Positions 17,303-25,697 of a stretch of DNA of 64,000 nucleotides are shown here, piece after piece. The notes under the pieces were generated by a model. That model did not search any database and had not been told where the DNA came from. It saw nothing but the letters and a program-made list of their open reading frames with translations. The position numbers and the translations under genes were made by a program. Source of the DNA: Luteolibacter flavescens (lineage in GTDB: Bacteria; Verrucomicrobiota; Verrucomicrobiia; Verrucomicrobiales; Akkermansiaceae); assembly GCF_025950085.1 (NCBI RefSeq), contig NZ_JAPDDS010000008.1, positions 1 to 64,000 of the forward strand. Reading direction: 5' to 3'. Within the stretch, counting starts at the first letter, position 1, and each line of letters begins with the position of its first letter.

Positions 17303-19573
17303 ATGCACTTCGGATCTAACGACTCGAACACACGGAAGATTCGCAAGCTGGTTGTCCTGGGAAACTACGTCCCCAAGCGATGCGGTATCGCGACATTCAC
17401 CGAAGATCTTTACCAAGCCGTTACGAGCGCGGACCCCTTGTTGGACTGCTCGGTGATCGCAATGGGCGACCGATCAGACTATCCTCCCGAAGTCGCACTC
17501 ACCATCGACCCATCGGACACGTCAGCCTACCAGCGTGCAGCCGATTACGTGCGGGAAGTTGGAGCAGATGCCCTCTGCGTTCAGCATGAGTTCGGAATCT
17601 ACGGGGGGGCGGCCGGGAGCTACCTCATGCCTCTGTTGCGTCACGTGAAGGTCCCCGTGATTACTACCCTGCACAGCATCCTGCGGACGCCGGACATCGC
17701 CCAAAGGAAGGTGATGGACGAACTTGTCCAGAGAAGCTCGCGGTTGGTGGTAATGGCGGAGAAGGGAGCTGAAATCTTGAGCGACGTTTACGGCGTGGAT
17801 CGGGCCATGATCGACGTCATCCCTCATGGTGTCCCCGACTTCCAATGGTCGGAAAGCGATCCATCCAAAAAAGAACTGGGATATACAGGTAAGAAGGTGC
17901 TTCTGACCTTCGGACTTCTTGGACCCGGTAAGGGAATCGAATTTGCCATTCGGTCCATGCCGGCCATCGCCAAACGCCATCCGGAAGCGCTCTACGTCGT
18001 CCTCGGGGCCACGCACCCGAATCTCGTTGCCCACGAAGGTGAGAGGTATAGGGAGAGCCTCCAGCAGCTCGCGGATGATCTGGGAGTAACCTCTCACGTC
18101 CATTTCGAAAACCGCTTCGTCGATATGCTGACATTGAAGCGCTACATCGCAGCCGCGGATATCTATCTGACCCCCTATCCCAATCAGGCGCAGATCACGT
18201 CGGGAACATTGGCGTATGCATTCGGTGCCGGCAAAGCGGTCATATCAACGCCGTACTGGCATGCTCAGGAACTGCTCTCCCGAGGCGGGGGGCTGCTGGT
18301 CGAGCCACGCGATGCCGGGGCCATCAGCACGGCGGTCAACCGTCTTCTGGATGACCCGGTCGAAATGGACCTCCTTCGAAGGACCGCTTTCAAGCAAGGG
18401 CGCGAGATGACTTGGACCCGAGTCGGGGAACTCTATTTGGACAGCTTTGGGAACGCAGCCGCCGGAACACCCCTCGACCATCCGGCACCCTCGATCCGGA
18501 GACTCGAAGATCTGCCGCCGCTCAAACTGGATCACCTGGAGCGCCTGACCGATCGGACCGGCCTTTTCCAGCATGCGACCTTCGATATCCCCAATTACCA
18601 CGAGGGCTACTGCACTGATGACAATGCCCGGGCCTTCATCCTCACCGTCCAACTCGAGTCAGCAGCAGCGCAGCCTGCGCTCAGATTGATGGCCAGCACC
18701 TACCTGGCGTTTCTCGCTTCAGCATTCAACCAGGGGAATGGTCGGTTCCGTAACTTCATGAGCCACTCAAGACAGTGGCTGGAAGAAGCAGGCAGCGAGG
18801 ACAGCCATGGCAGGGCGCTGTGGGCTGTTGGAAGAGGGGCGGCCGGATCGCGCCGTGATGGGTGGCGCCTTCTGTGCATCGACCTTTTTCAGCGCGGTCT
18901 GCCCGTGGTAGAGCATTTTTCCTCTCCCCGGGCGTGGGCGTTCGCGCTGCTGGGAATGCAGGAGTACCTGAGTGCCTATCCAAGCGATCTCGGTGTCCAC
19001 CGGCTGAGAGGCATCATGGTCGAGCGCCTGCTGAAATGTTGGCAGGAGTGCGCCGGAGACGAGTGGAACTGGTTCGAGGATGTTCTCACCTATGATAACG
19101 CTCGCATTCCCCAAGCACTGATACTTGCCGGCAGCGAACTGCCTGAAAGTGGTGCCTTGGAGGCCGGTCTTGCCTCCCTTGAGTGGTTAATGAAGGTGCA
19201 GACTGCCGATTTTGGCCACTTTCGTCCAATTGGTAACAATGGCTTCTACAGCCGCGATGGAGACCGGGCGGACTTCGACCAACAACCGCTGGAAGCCCAG
19301 GCCACGGTGGCTGCATGCCTATCCGCATGGCAGGTGACCGGCGAGTCTTCCTGGCTGGATGCTGCCAAGCGGGCCTTCGAATGGTTCCTGGGGCGCAATG
19401 ACGTGGGCCTCCCGCTCCATGACGCAGACACCGGGGGCTGCTGTGATGGCCTGCAACCTGATAGGGTCAATGCAAACCAAGGCGCGGAGTCATCATTGGC
19501 ATTCTCCCTTTCCCTCGCCGAACTGCGCGATGCCATGGCGGCGAAAACCGAGACCGTGAAACAGATCGCATGA
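17303..19573 (+). CDS. GT4 glycosyltransferase fused to alpha/alpha-toroid domain
   Basis: The start at 17303 follows GGGAG and gives 756 residues. Residues about 15-385 form a GT-B glycosyltransferase: LGNYVPKRCGIATFTEDLYQ at the start, HEFGIYGGAAGSYLMPLL, DVIPHGVPD, LLTFGLLGPGKGIEFAI and ITSGTLAYAFGAGKAVISTP. After a linker, residues about 410-745 form a helical toroid domain (YHEGYCTDDNARAF, WNWFEDVLTYDNARIPQAL, DFDQQPLEAQATVAAC) resembling glycosidase or epimerase toroids. Such fusions commonly neighbour GH130 genes, as here: the stop overlaps the GH130 start by four bases. The product is probably a mannose- or glucose-based glycan (inference). Confidence 0.78.
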   Translation: MHFGSNDSNTRKIRKLVVLGNYVPKRCGIATFTEDLYQAVTSADPLLDCSVIAMGDRSDYPPEVALTIDPSDTSAYQRAADYVREVGADALCVQHEFGIYGGAAGSYLMPLLRHVKVPVITTLHSILRTPDIAQRKVMDELVQRSSRLVVMAEKGAEILSDVYGVDRAMIDVIPHGVPDFQWSESDPSKKELGYTGKKVLLTFGLLGPGKGIEFAIRSMPAIAKRHPEALYVVLGATHPNLVAHEGERYRESLQQLADDLGVTSHVHFENRFVDMLTLKRYIAAADIYLTPYPNQAQITSGTLAYAFGAGKAVISTPYWHAQELLSRGGGLLVEPRDAGAISTAVNRLLDDPVEMDLLRRTAFKQGREMTWTRVGELYLDSFGNAAAGTPLDHPAPSIRRLEDLPPLKLDHLERLTDRTGLFQHATFDIPNYHEGYCTDDNARAFILTVQLESAAAQPALRLMASTYLAFLASAFNQGNGRFRNFMSHSRQWLEEAGSEDSHGRALWAVGRGAAGSRRDGWRLLCIDLFQRGLPVVEHFSSPRAWAFALLGMQEYLSAYPSDLGVHRLRGIMVERLLKCWQECAGDEWNWFEDVLTYDNARIPQALILAGSELPESGALEAGLASLEWLMKVQTADFGHFRPIGNNGFYSRDGDRADFDQQPLEAQATVAACLSAWQVTGESSWLDAAKRAFEWFLGRNDVGLPLHDADTGGCCDGLQPDRVNANQGAESSLAFSLSLAELRDAMAAKTETVKQIA

Positions 19574-21033
19574 AAAAGATCCCACTCCGCCGGCACGATC
19601 TCAACCTGTCCCCGGAAAGCTCACGGGTCATCATCCGCCCTTTCATCCCGGGAGATGCAAAGCGGATCACGACGGTAATCGGGCGCACCTTGGCCCTATC
19701 CGAGGACGAGGTTGCGCAGCAGTTGGCTGACGTGAAGGCCGAGTTTCAGGAGCGGCATTTCGACATTGATTCACTGCTTCTCCAGCACTATGCCAAGATC
19801 GAGTCTCACGTCTTCACCCACCGAGCCCTGTCCCATCAGCGCAAGCTACTCATCGGAGCTCTTTTCTCGGGAGAATACGCCCTTGAATCGGCGGCGCTTT
19901 TCAATCCTTCCATCGTGCCACATCCCGTGCAGGACGGTGTGGCAGAAGGTGCCCTCCGGTTTGTGATGAGCCTTCGCGCGACGGGAGAGGGTCACATTTC
20001 TTCCATCGAGTTCCGCAGCGGCCAGATCCACGCCGACGGAGGAATACACCTTGATCCTGTCACCCGCTTCGTGACGGTCCCCGAGGTCTTGCCGAACCCC
20101 TCCTACGAAAAGGAAAGCTTCCGGAGCAAGTTGCAGGAAATGGGCTTCGAGAACGAGTGGACGCCCGAACTGCTGGAATCGCTAGGGGATCACTTCTCCC
20201 GCAGCGAATTGAAGAACACCATCCGCCACCTCCGACACCAGAACAAGAATCCGTCACGAGACCTGTCACGCACGCTGGAATGCGTGATGTGGCTGGCTGA
20301 CTCGAACTACGAGCTTCGGTTTTCCGACAAGCTCGCGATGAGCGAGCGCATCCTCTTCCCGGTCTCGTCCAATGAAAGCAATGGCATCGAGGATGCGCGC
20401 TTTGTCCAATTCGTCGAAGATGACGGATCAGTGATCTATCGTGCGACCTACACCGCGTACAATGGCAGGGCGATCTTGCCCCAGATGATCGAGACCAAGG
20501 ACTTCCTGGACTTCCGGGTGCTGACCTTGAACGGGAATGCCGTTCAGAACAAGGGGATGGCGCTGTTCCCCCGGCGCATCCACGGGAGCTACGTGATGCT
20601 CTCCAGACAGGATGACGAGAACCTCCTGATCATGTTCGCGAACGATCCCCACCACTGGAACGACCCGGAAATCCTCATGAAACCCGCGGAGATGTGGGAG
20701 TCCGTCAAGATCGGCAACTGCGGGTCACCGATGGAAACGGAGGAAGGTTGGCTCGTCCTCACGCACGGCGTGGGGCCGATGAGAAAATACTGCATCGGAG
20801 CCGCACTCCTCGACTTGGATGATCCCACCCGAGTCATCGGCAGACTGAAGCGTCCGCTACTGTCGCCAGAAGGAAACGAGCGGGAGGGCTACGTCCCCAA
20901 TGTCGTCTATAGCTGTGGAGGATTGATTCACAACAATACCCTCGTACTTCCCTACGCCATGAGCGACAAGGCTTCCGCTATAGTATCCGTTCCTCTCGAC
21001 CAACTTTTGAAAGAGTTGAAGGCTGGAGCCTAA
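19570..21033 (+). CDS. GH130-family glycosidase/phosphorylase
   Basis: This 487-residue protein has the GH130 five-bladed beta-propeller signature: ESAALFNPSIVPHP early on, then SNESNGIEDARFVQF, YRATYTAYNG, IGNCGSPMETEEGWLVLTHG and GYVPNVVYSCGG. The family includes beta-1,2-, beta-1,4-mannoside phosphorylases and hydrolases; the catalytic Asp is in the GIEDARF region. Whether it hydrolyses or phosphorolyses cannot be told by eye. It overlaps the fusion glycosyltransferase gene by four bases, implying one transcript and a make-and-trim pair for the same manno-oligosaccharide or glycan (inference). Confidence 0.85.
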   Translation: MKKIPLRRHDLNLSPESSRVIIRPFIPGDAKRITTVIGRTLALSEDEVAQQLADVKAEFQERHFDIDSLLLQHYAKIESHVFTHRALSHQRKLLIGALFSGEYALESAALFNPSIVPHPVQDGVAEGALRFVMSLRATGEGHISSIEFRSGQIHADGGIHLDPVTRFVTVPEVLPNPSYEKESFRSKLQEMGFENEWTPELLESLGDHFSRSELKNTIRHLRHQNKNPSRDLSRTLECVMWLADSNYELRFSDKLAMSERILFPVSSNESNGIEDARFVQFVEDDGSVIYRATYTAYNGRAILPQMIETKDFLDFRVLTLNGNAVQNKGMALFPRRIHGSYVMLSRQDDENLLIMFANDPHHWNDPEILMKPAEMWESVKIGNCGSPMETEEGWLVLTHGVGPMRKYCIGAALLDLDDPTRVIGRLKRPLLSPEGNEREGYVPNVVYSCGGLIHNNTLVLPYAMSDKASAIVSVPLDQLLKELKAGA

Positions 21034-21122
21034 CGGGAGGAATCGCGGGTTCCTCCTTCGTGCGGGAAAATATACTGCCTTCACTTGTGAAGCCGCAGGC
21101 TTTGCATAAAGTCGCCGGTTAG

Positions 21123-22640
21123 ATGGGAGCACGAAATCGCGTGGTAATTGTCGGGGCGGGACCGGGTGGGCTTACCGCCGGGATGATTCTCGCCCGACGC
21201 GGATTCGACGTCACCATCTGTGAAAAGCAGGAGCGCGTCGGCGGGAGGAATGCAGAACTGGCATTCGACGGATACTCCTTCGATACCGGTCCGACTTTCC
21301 TGCATCAGAAGTTCACGCTCGACGAGGCCTTTGAAGAGGCTGGCCGACGGTCGGACGACTATCTCGATTTCAGGCTGCTGGACCCGATGACCCGCCTGTC
21401 GTGGGGTGAAACCTCGATGGAGACCACTCCAGACCCGCAACGGATGGCGGAGAACATCGAGCGCGCCTTCCCAGGAAATGCGGATGGCTTCCGTCGGTTC
21501 ATGCAGGACCACGCCAAGAAGATGCGGACGATCTATCCGTGCCTCCAGCGTCCCTACCATGAGTTGCGTGCCTACCTCAACACCACACTACTGAAGGCCC
21601 TTCCTTACGTGGCCACCACGAATTCCGTTGTCGACGTGCTTGACCGCTACTTCACGGATGACCGGTTGAAGCTGGCCTTCACCTTCCAGGCGAAGTATCT
21701 CGGGATGTCGCCTTGGCGGTGTCCCGCGCTCTTCAGCATTCTCTCCTACACCGAATACAAGTTCGGCATCTATCACGTGCAGGGCGGCCTGTGCCGTATC
21801 TCCGACGCGATGGCGCGGGTCTTCGGAGAGCATGGCGGGAAGCTGAGGCTGGGATGTCCTGTGAAGGGACTGCGATTCAGTGGCAAGCGGGTCACCGGAG
21901 TGGAGCTGGCCGATGGCGAGTTGCTTGAATGCGATGAGGCAATCCTCAATGCCGACTATGCCCATGCCGTCACCACGCTGATGGGCAAGCGGGCGGAGGC
22001 GCCCGCCAAGCTCGAGAGGAAGAAATTCTCCTGCTCCACCTTCATGCTCTACCTCGGGCTGGACAAGGTCTACGACGACCAGGCGCACCACCACATTATC
22101 TTCGCAGACGACTACCACCGCAATGTCGAGCAGATCCAAGGTGAGCAAGAGATCTCACGGGACATGTCGATCTACGTGCGGAACTCCTGTGTCTGCGACC
22201 CGCTCGTCGCGCCAAAGGGTAAATCCGGTATCTACATCCTGGTCCCGACCATTAATACCCGCCACGGCCTCGACTGGGAGAAGCTCGCGCCGGAGTATCG
22301 CGAGCAGGTGCTGGAACGTGTCGAGCAGCGCACCCAACTAAAGGACCTGCGGCAGCACATCGTGGCCGAGCGCATGCTGACACCGGCGTCTTGGCGCGAC
22401 GGCTTGGATGTCTTCATGGGAGCCACCTTCAATCTCGCCCACACCCTGGACCAAATGCTCTACCTCCGTCCGCACAACCGCATGCGGGGATACGAGAATC
22501 TCTACCTCGTCGGCGGCGGCACTCATCCAGGAAGCGGCCTGCCCACCATCTATGAAAGCGGTCGCATTTCATCGAACATGATCTGTGACAAGCGAGGCGT
22601 GGCCTACGAAAGATCCGATCTCGCGGGGGCGTTGCTGTAG
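21123..22640 (+). CDS. Carotenoid desaturase/oxidase, CrtI/CrtN-like (first copy)
   Basis: This FAD-dependent amine-oxidase-fold enzyme has 505 residues. The dinucleotide fold VVIVGAGPGGLTAG opens the protein, followed by EKQERVGGRN and GYSFDTGPTF. The C-terminal motif LVGGGTHPGSGLPTIYESG is the hallmark of phytoene and dehydrosqualene desaturases. In C30 pathways such enzymes insert double bonds in dehydrosqualene or oxidise a terminal methyl group. Its 3' end overlaps that of the convergent acyltransferase gene by 37 bases (22604-22640). The second copy at 24128-25627 is diverged, so the two probably catalyse different steps. Confidence 0.86.
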   Translation: MGARNRVVIVGAGPGGLTAGMILARRGFDVTICEKQERVGGRNAELAFDGYSFDTGPTFLHQKFTLDEAFEEAGRRSDDYLDFRLLDPMTRLSWGETSMETTPDPQRMAENIERAFPGNADGFRRFMQDHAKKMRTIYPCLQRPYHELRAYLNTTLLKALPYVATTNSVVDVLDRYFTDDRLKLAFTFQAKYLGMSPWRCPALFSILSYTEYKFGIYHVQGGLCRISDAMARVFGEHGGKLRLGCPVKGLRFSGKRVTGVELADGELLECDEAILNADYAHAVTTLMGKRAEAPAKLERKKFSCSTFMLYLGLDKVYDDQAHHHIIFADDYHRNVEQIQGEQEISRDMSIYVRNSCVCDPLVAPKGKSGIYILVPTINTRHGLDWEKLAPEYREQVLERVEQRTQLKDLRQHIVAERMLTPASWRDGLDVFMGATFNLAHTLDQMLYLRPHNRMRGYENLYLVGGGTHPGSGLPTIYESGRISSNMICDKRGVAYERSDLAGALL

Positions 22641-23110
22641 CGGTGTCGGTACTTTGCCAGCAGGCGCTCGAAGCGGATGCGGTTGTAGCGCTGGATCGCT
22701 ATGCAGGGCAAGTTGAGCAGCAGTAGGGCTGAGACCATGACGGCGTCGGCCCATAAAGGATTCCACAGAAAGAAGACCGGTCCCGTTGCCAAGGCGGCCC
22801 AGTGGCAAGCTTCCCCGCGCCGGGTCTCCACGACGAAGCGGCGCAGATGGGAAGGATCGCCACCCTTCAAGGAAGCCTTGGAAAATCCCCCACGAAACCA
22901 ACTCGCGCCGTCGGGCATCAGGTGTTTCCAGCGCTTCACCGCTAATAACTTTGCAAGCGTGCTCTCCCGAAGATCCGACGATGCCGCCGGAGGTCGCTCA
23001 AAAATTGTGGCAGGCATGCGGGTGAATGCCCATGCCAGTCCCATCTGCATCGCCGGAAGGCCGACGGCATTCAGGGCAATCGTCCACCCCAGCGGTAACT
23101 CAAGGAGCAT
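22604..23110 (-). CDS. CrtO-like carotenoid acyltransferase
   Basis: About 168 residues from the ATG at 23110. It resembles glycosyl-4,4'-diaponeurosporenoate acyltransferase, the last enzyme of staphyloxanthin synthesis: the conserved segments are VKRWKHLMPDGASWFRGGFS, ETRRGEACHWAAL and PVFFLWNPLWAD. Hydrophobic helices at both ends make it an integral membrane protein. The enzyme esterifies the sugar of a carotenoid glycoside with a fatty acid. Its start overlaps the end of the glycosyltransferase gene by 11 bases and its 3' end runs into the convergent desaturase gene. Confidence 0.82.
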   Translation of the reverse strand: MLLELPLGWTIALNAVGLPAMQMGLAWAFTRMPATIFERPPAASSDLRESTLAKLLAVKRWKHLMPDGASWFRGGFSKASLKGGDPSHLRRFVVETRRGEACHWAALATGPVFFLWNPLWADAVMVSALLLLNLPCIAIQRYNRIRFERLLAKYRHRYSNAPARSDLS

Positions 23111-24143
23111 GGAGACTCCTCCCCTTCCACGTGGCCTTCTTTCCGGCCGGACCAAGAGATCGGATGAAGACGGTCAGATAGAAGACGAGCAAGACCGGGT
23201 AGAGCAGTCCCGCGACCATCGGAAAATTTCCAACGCGCCTCAACATCGCGACCATCAGTAGGGCGAAGGCACCATAGACACACCACCCCCATGGAGTAAC
23301 GAACGGCGCGACCATCCCGAAAATTAGGCCGCTGATCCAAACCGAAATCAGCGCCACGGTGGAGCCAGCCGTAGAAGCAACTCCTGCTGCGAAGCCCTTT
23401 GTCCATCCCTCGATCATCTCACGCGGGCCCCCAGCATACATCCGGAAGTTCAGCACACCCTTTCCCGGCATCGCGGAGGTCGCTCCACCAGTCGCCCGGA
23501 TGCGCGGGCAAAAATTCACATTCTCAAGGATGTTTCCCTTAACGGCCTCGTAGCCGCCGGCCTTCTGATAGCTTTCGCGATCAATCAGCAGGCACTGGCC
23601 GAAAAGCCCGTGCGGCACGGTGCTCGCCACCATGACGATGTTGAAGATGGCTGATCCCCATTCATACGGCCTTTCCACCACGTGGAACGGACATACCGCC
23701 AAGGCACCTCCCGCATAGCGCCTCAGAACCGCCTCAAGCCCTCCAGGCTCGAAGCGACAATCGGCATCTAGGAACATCAAAAGTCTCCCGCGAGCCTCGT
23801 CAGCCCCGCGGGCACACGCCCAAGTCTTCCCGCGCCAGCCCTCGGGAAGCGGTCCGGGGCCGATCACCCGGGCACCGGCTGCGCTGGCGATTTCAGGGGT
23901 ACCATCGCTGGAGTCGTCATCGACCACGATCACCTCAATGGGCTGTTGGGACTGAATGGCGATCGACTCCAGGAGCAGCGGCAGGTTCCTCGCCTCATTT
24001 CGCGCCGGGATCACGATGGACACCTCGCGTGCCATCCCCCGCGTTCCCGCACCCGACGCAGGGACCTGTAGGCGACGGAGCAAGCCGAGCGACATCAGCC
24101 ATGCCACGCCCCCTAGGGAGCAGATGATCAATTCCGGTCCCAT
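23100..24143 (-). CDS. CrtQ-like family 2 glycosyltransferase
   Basis: This GT2 enzyme has 347 residues, from an ATG at 24143 inside the last codons of the upstream desaturase gene. After an N-terminal membrane helix (LIICSLGGVAWLMSLGLL) comes the GT-A fold: VSIVIPARNEARNLPLLL, VIVVDDDSSDGTPEI, MFLDADCRF. Two or three helices at the C-terminus anchor it. The layout matches 4,4'-diaponeurosporenoate glucosyltransferase of staphyloxanthin synthesis. An open upstream extension to 24512 lies wholly inside the neighbouring gene and lacks family features. It is coupled to the acyltransferase gene downstream. Confidence 0.84.
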   Translation of the reverse strand: MGPELIICSLGGVAWLMSLGLLRRLQVPASGAGTRGMAREVSIVIPARNEARNLPLLLESIAIQSQQPIEVIVVDDDSSDGTPEIASAAGARVIGPGPLPEGWRGKTWACARGADEARGRLLMFLDADCRFEPGGLEAVLRRYAGGALAVCPFHVVERPYEWGSAIFNIVMVASTVPHGLFGQCLLIDRESYQKAGGYEAVKGNILENVNFCPRIRATGGATSAMPGKGVLNFRMYAGGPREMIEGWTKGFAAGVASTAGSTVALISVWISGLIFGMVAPFVTPWGWCVYGAFALLMVAMLRRVGNFPMVAGLLYPVLLVFYLTVFIRSLGPAGKKATWKGRSLHAP

Positions 24144-25627
24144 TCCACGATCTTGTCGGAAACATTCTGCCCGCACTGGACCACCATCGGCATCCCCCCT
24201 CCCGGATTCACCGATCCGCCGACGAAGAAGAGGTTCGGGTACCGCGTGCTCTGCTTCGGTGCCTTGAACGAGAAATTCTTGAACCGGTCCGAGACCACCC
24301 CGTAGATCGATCCTTTGTTCGAGTTGTATTGCTCCCGGATGTCGTGTGGCGTCCAGAGGTGCTCGACGACGACGCGCCTCCGCAGGTCGTGCAGCCCCAT
24401 GCGCTCCAGCTTGTCGAGGACGCGCTCCTTGAATGCCGCGTAGTCGTCCGGGCCGAGCGGATTCGCGTCGTCGATGTAGGGGATATGTGGGAGGATCTTC
24501 AGGGTGTCGCATCCGGGCGGTGCGACAGATGGATCGCTTCGGGATGCCGCCACAAGGTAGATCGTGGGATCATCAGGCAGACGGCGTTTCTTGAAGACAC
24601 TCCGGAAGTGCTGCTTCTGATCCGCAGAGAAGAAGAAATTGTGATGAGCGAGCTGCGGGTAGGTCGTGTCGAGCCCGAGTTCCAGGACCAACCCTGAGCA
24701 AGATGGCTCGTATCGCTCCAACGATTTCATGAATGCATCATCCTCTCCCAGAAGCTGCTGATACGCGGGAATGACTTCCATGTTCGACACCACAATGTCT
24801 GCGGGATGGAGGACGCCGTCCCCCGTGACGACGCCCGTGACCCGGTCGCCATCCCGGCGGATCTCCCGCACCGGGCTGTCGACCGCGACCTCGATGCCGA
24901 GTTCTCCCATCAGCTTTCCCAGCCCGGTGGCGATGCCATAGAGGCCTCCGGGGACGTACCACAGATCGTGCCGGAACTGGATCGCCGGGAGGCAGTTCAT
25001 GAAAGCGGGAGCCCGGTAAGCGGAAGAGCCCACATACTTGATGAAGTAGTCGAAGATCGCCCGCATCTTCGCCGTCTTGAGGTGCCGCTTCACTCCACCA
25101 TGCATCGTCCGGAAGAAGTCGAACTTGGTGAACTGCAGGAAGCCGTAATGCCGGGAGAAGTCTTTCGCGGTGTCGAGGCCCTCCTGGAAGTACCCTTCGT
25201 CCACCAGATCGAAGAGCCTGCCTGAATACTCCAGGAAGCGTTTCACCGCCGCAGGGTCTTCTCCCGCTTTCGTCGCTTCCACACCCATCACCTCCGGATC
25301 GGGATGCAGGTCGATCGAGATTCCATCCTCGAAGAAATTCCGCCAGTGCGGCCGGACCGGCTGGATGGAGATATAATCCTCCATCCTTTTGCCCGAACGC
25401 TCAAACAAGCGCTCGAAGATGTAGGGCAGCGTGAGGATGGAAGGCCCCAGATCGAAGGTGTAGCCATCACGACGAAGCACGTTCAGCTTTCCACCGATCT
25501 GGCCGTTCTTTTCGAAAATGCTGACGCGATAGCCCTGCTGAGACAGCGAGATAGCCGCGGAGATGCCGCCCAATCCTGCTCCAATGACGATCACGTGTTT
25601 CTTTTCTGGGGGCTTTCCGATCACCAC
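24128..25627 (-). CDS. Carotenoid desaturase/oxygenase, CrtN/CrtP-like (second copy)
   Basis: A 499-residue FAD enzyme: HVIVIGAGLGGISAAISL forms the nucleotide fold, EKNGQIGGKLNVL and YTFDLGPSILTLP follow, and FFVGGSVNPGGGMPMVVQCG is the C-terminal signature. This end resembles diapolycopene/diaponeurosporene oxygenases (CrtP/CrtNb) about as well as desaturases (CrtN). In a C30 pathway such an enzyme makes the terminal aldehyde that the neighbouring aldehyde dehydrogenase could oxidise. The start is a GTG at 25627. It is first in a three-gene operon with the glycosyltransferase and acyltransferase genes. Confidence 0.85.
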   Translation of the reverse strand: MVIGKPPEKKHVIVIGAGLGGISAAISLSQQGYRVSIFEKNGQIGGKLNVLRRDGYTFDLGPSILTLPYIFERLFERSGKRMEDYISIQPVRPHWRNFFEDGISIDLHPDPEVMGVEATKAGEDPAAVKRFLEYSGRLFDLVDEGYFQEGLDTAKDFSRHYGFLQFTKFDFFRTMHGGVKRHLKTAKMRAIFDYFIKYVGSSAYRAPAFMNCLPAIQFRHDLWYVPGGLYGIATGLGKLMGELGIEVAVDSPVREIRRDGDRVTGVVTGDGVLHPADIVVSNMEVIPAYQQLLGEDDAFMKSLERYEPSCSGLVLELGLDTTYPQLAHHNFFFSADQKQHFRSVFKKRRLPDDPTIYLVAASRSDPSVAPPGCDTLKILPHIPYIDDANPLGPDDYAAFKERVLDKLERMGLHDLRRRVVVEHLWTPHDIREQYNSNKGSIYGVVSDRFKNFSFKAPKQSTRYPNLFFVGGSVNPGGGMPMVVQCGQNVSDKIVEWDRN

Positions 25628-25697
25628 GTGCGACTATCGCGCGACTTCCCTTTTTTGCTAGAGAATCTCCTGCTCGCGCCGATGATGGCTGACCTTC

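Noticed and set aside
24144-24512. N-terminal extension of the CrtQ-like glycosyltransferase
   Set aside because: It lies inside the CrtP-like gene, is Arg/Pro-rich like an out-of-frame reading, and the membrane helix of the real protein begins at 24143.
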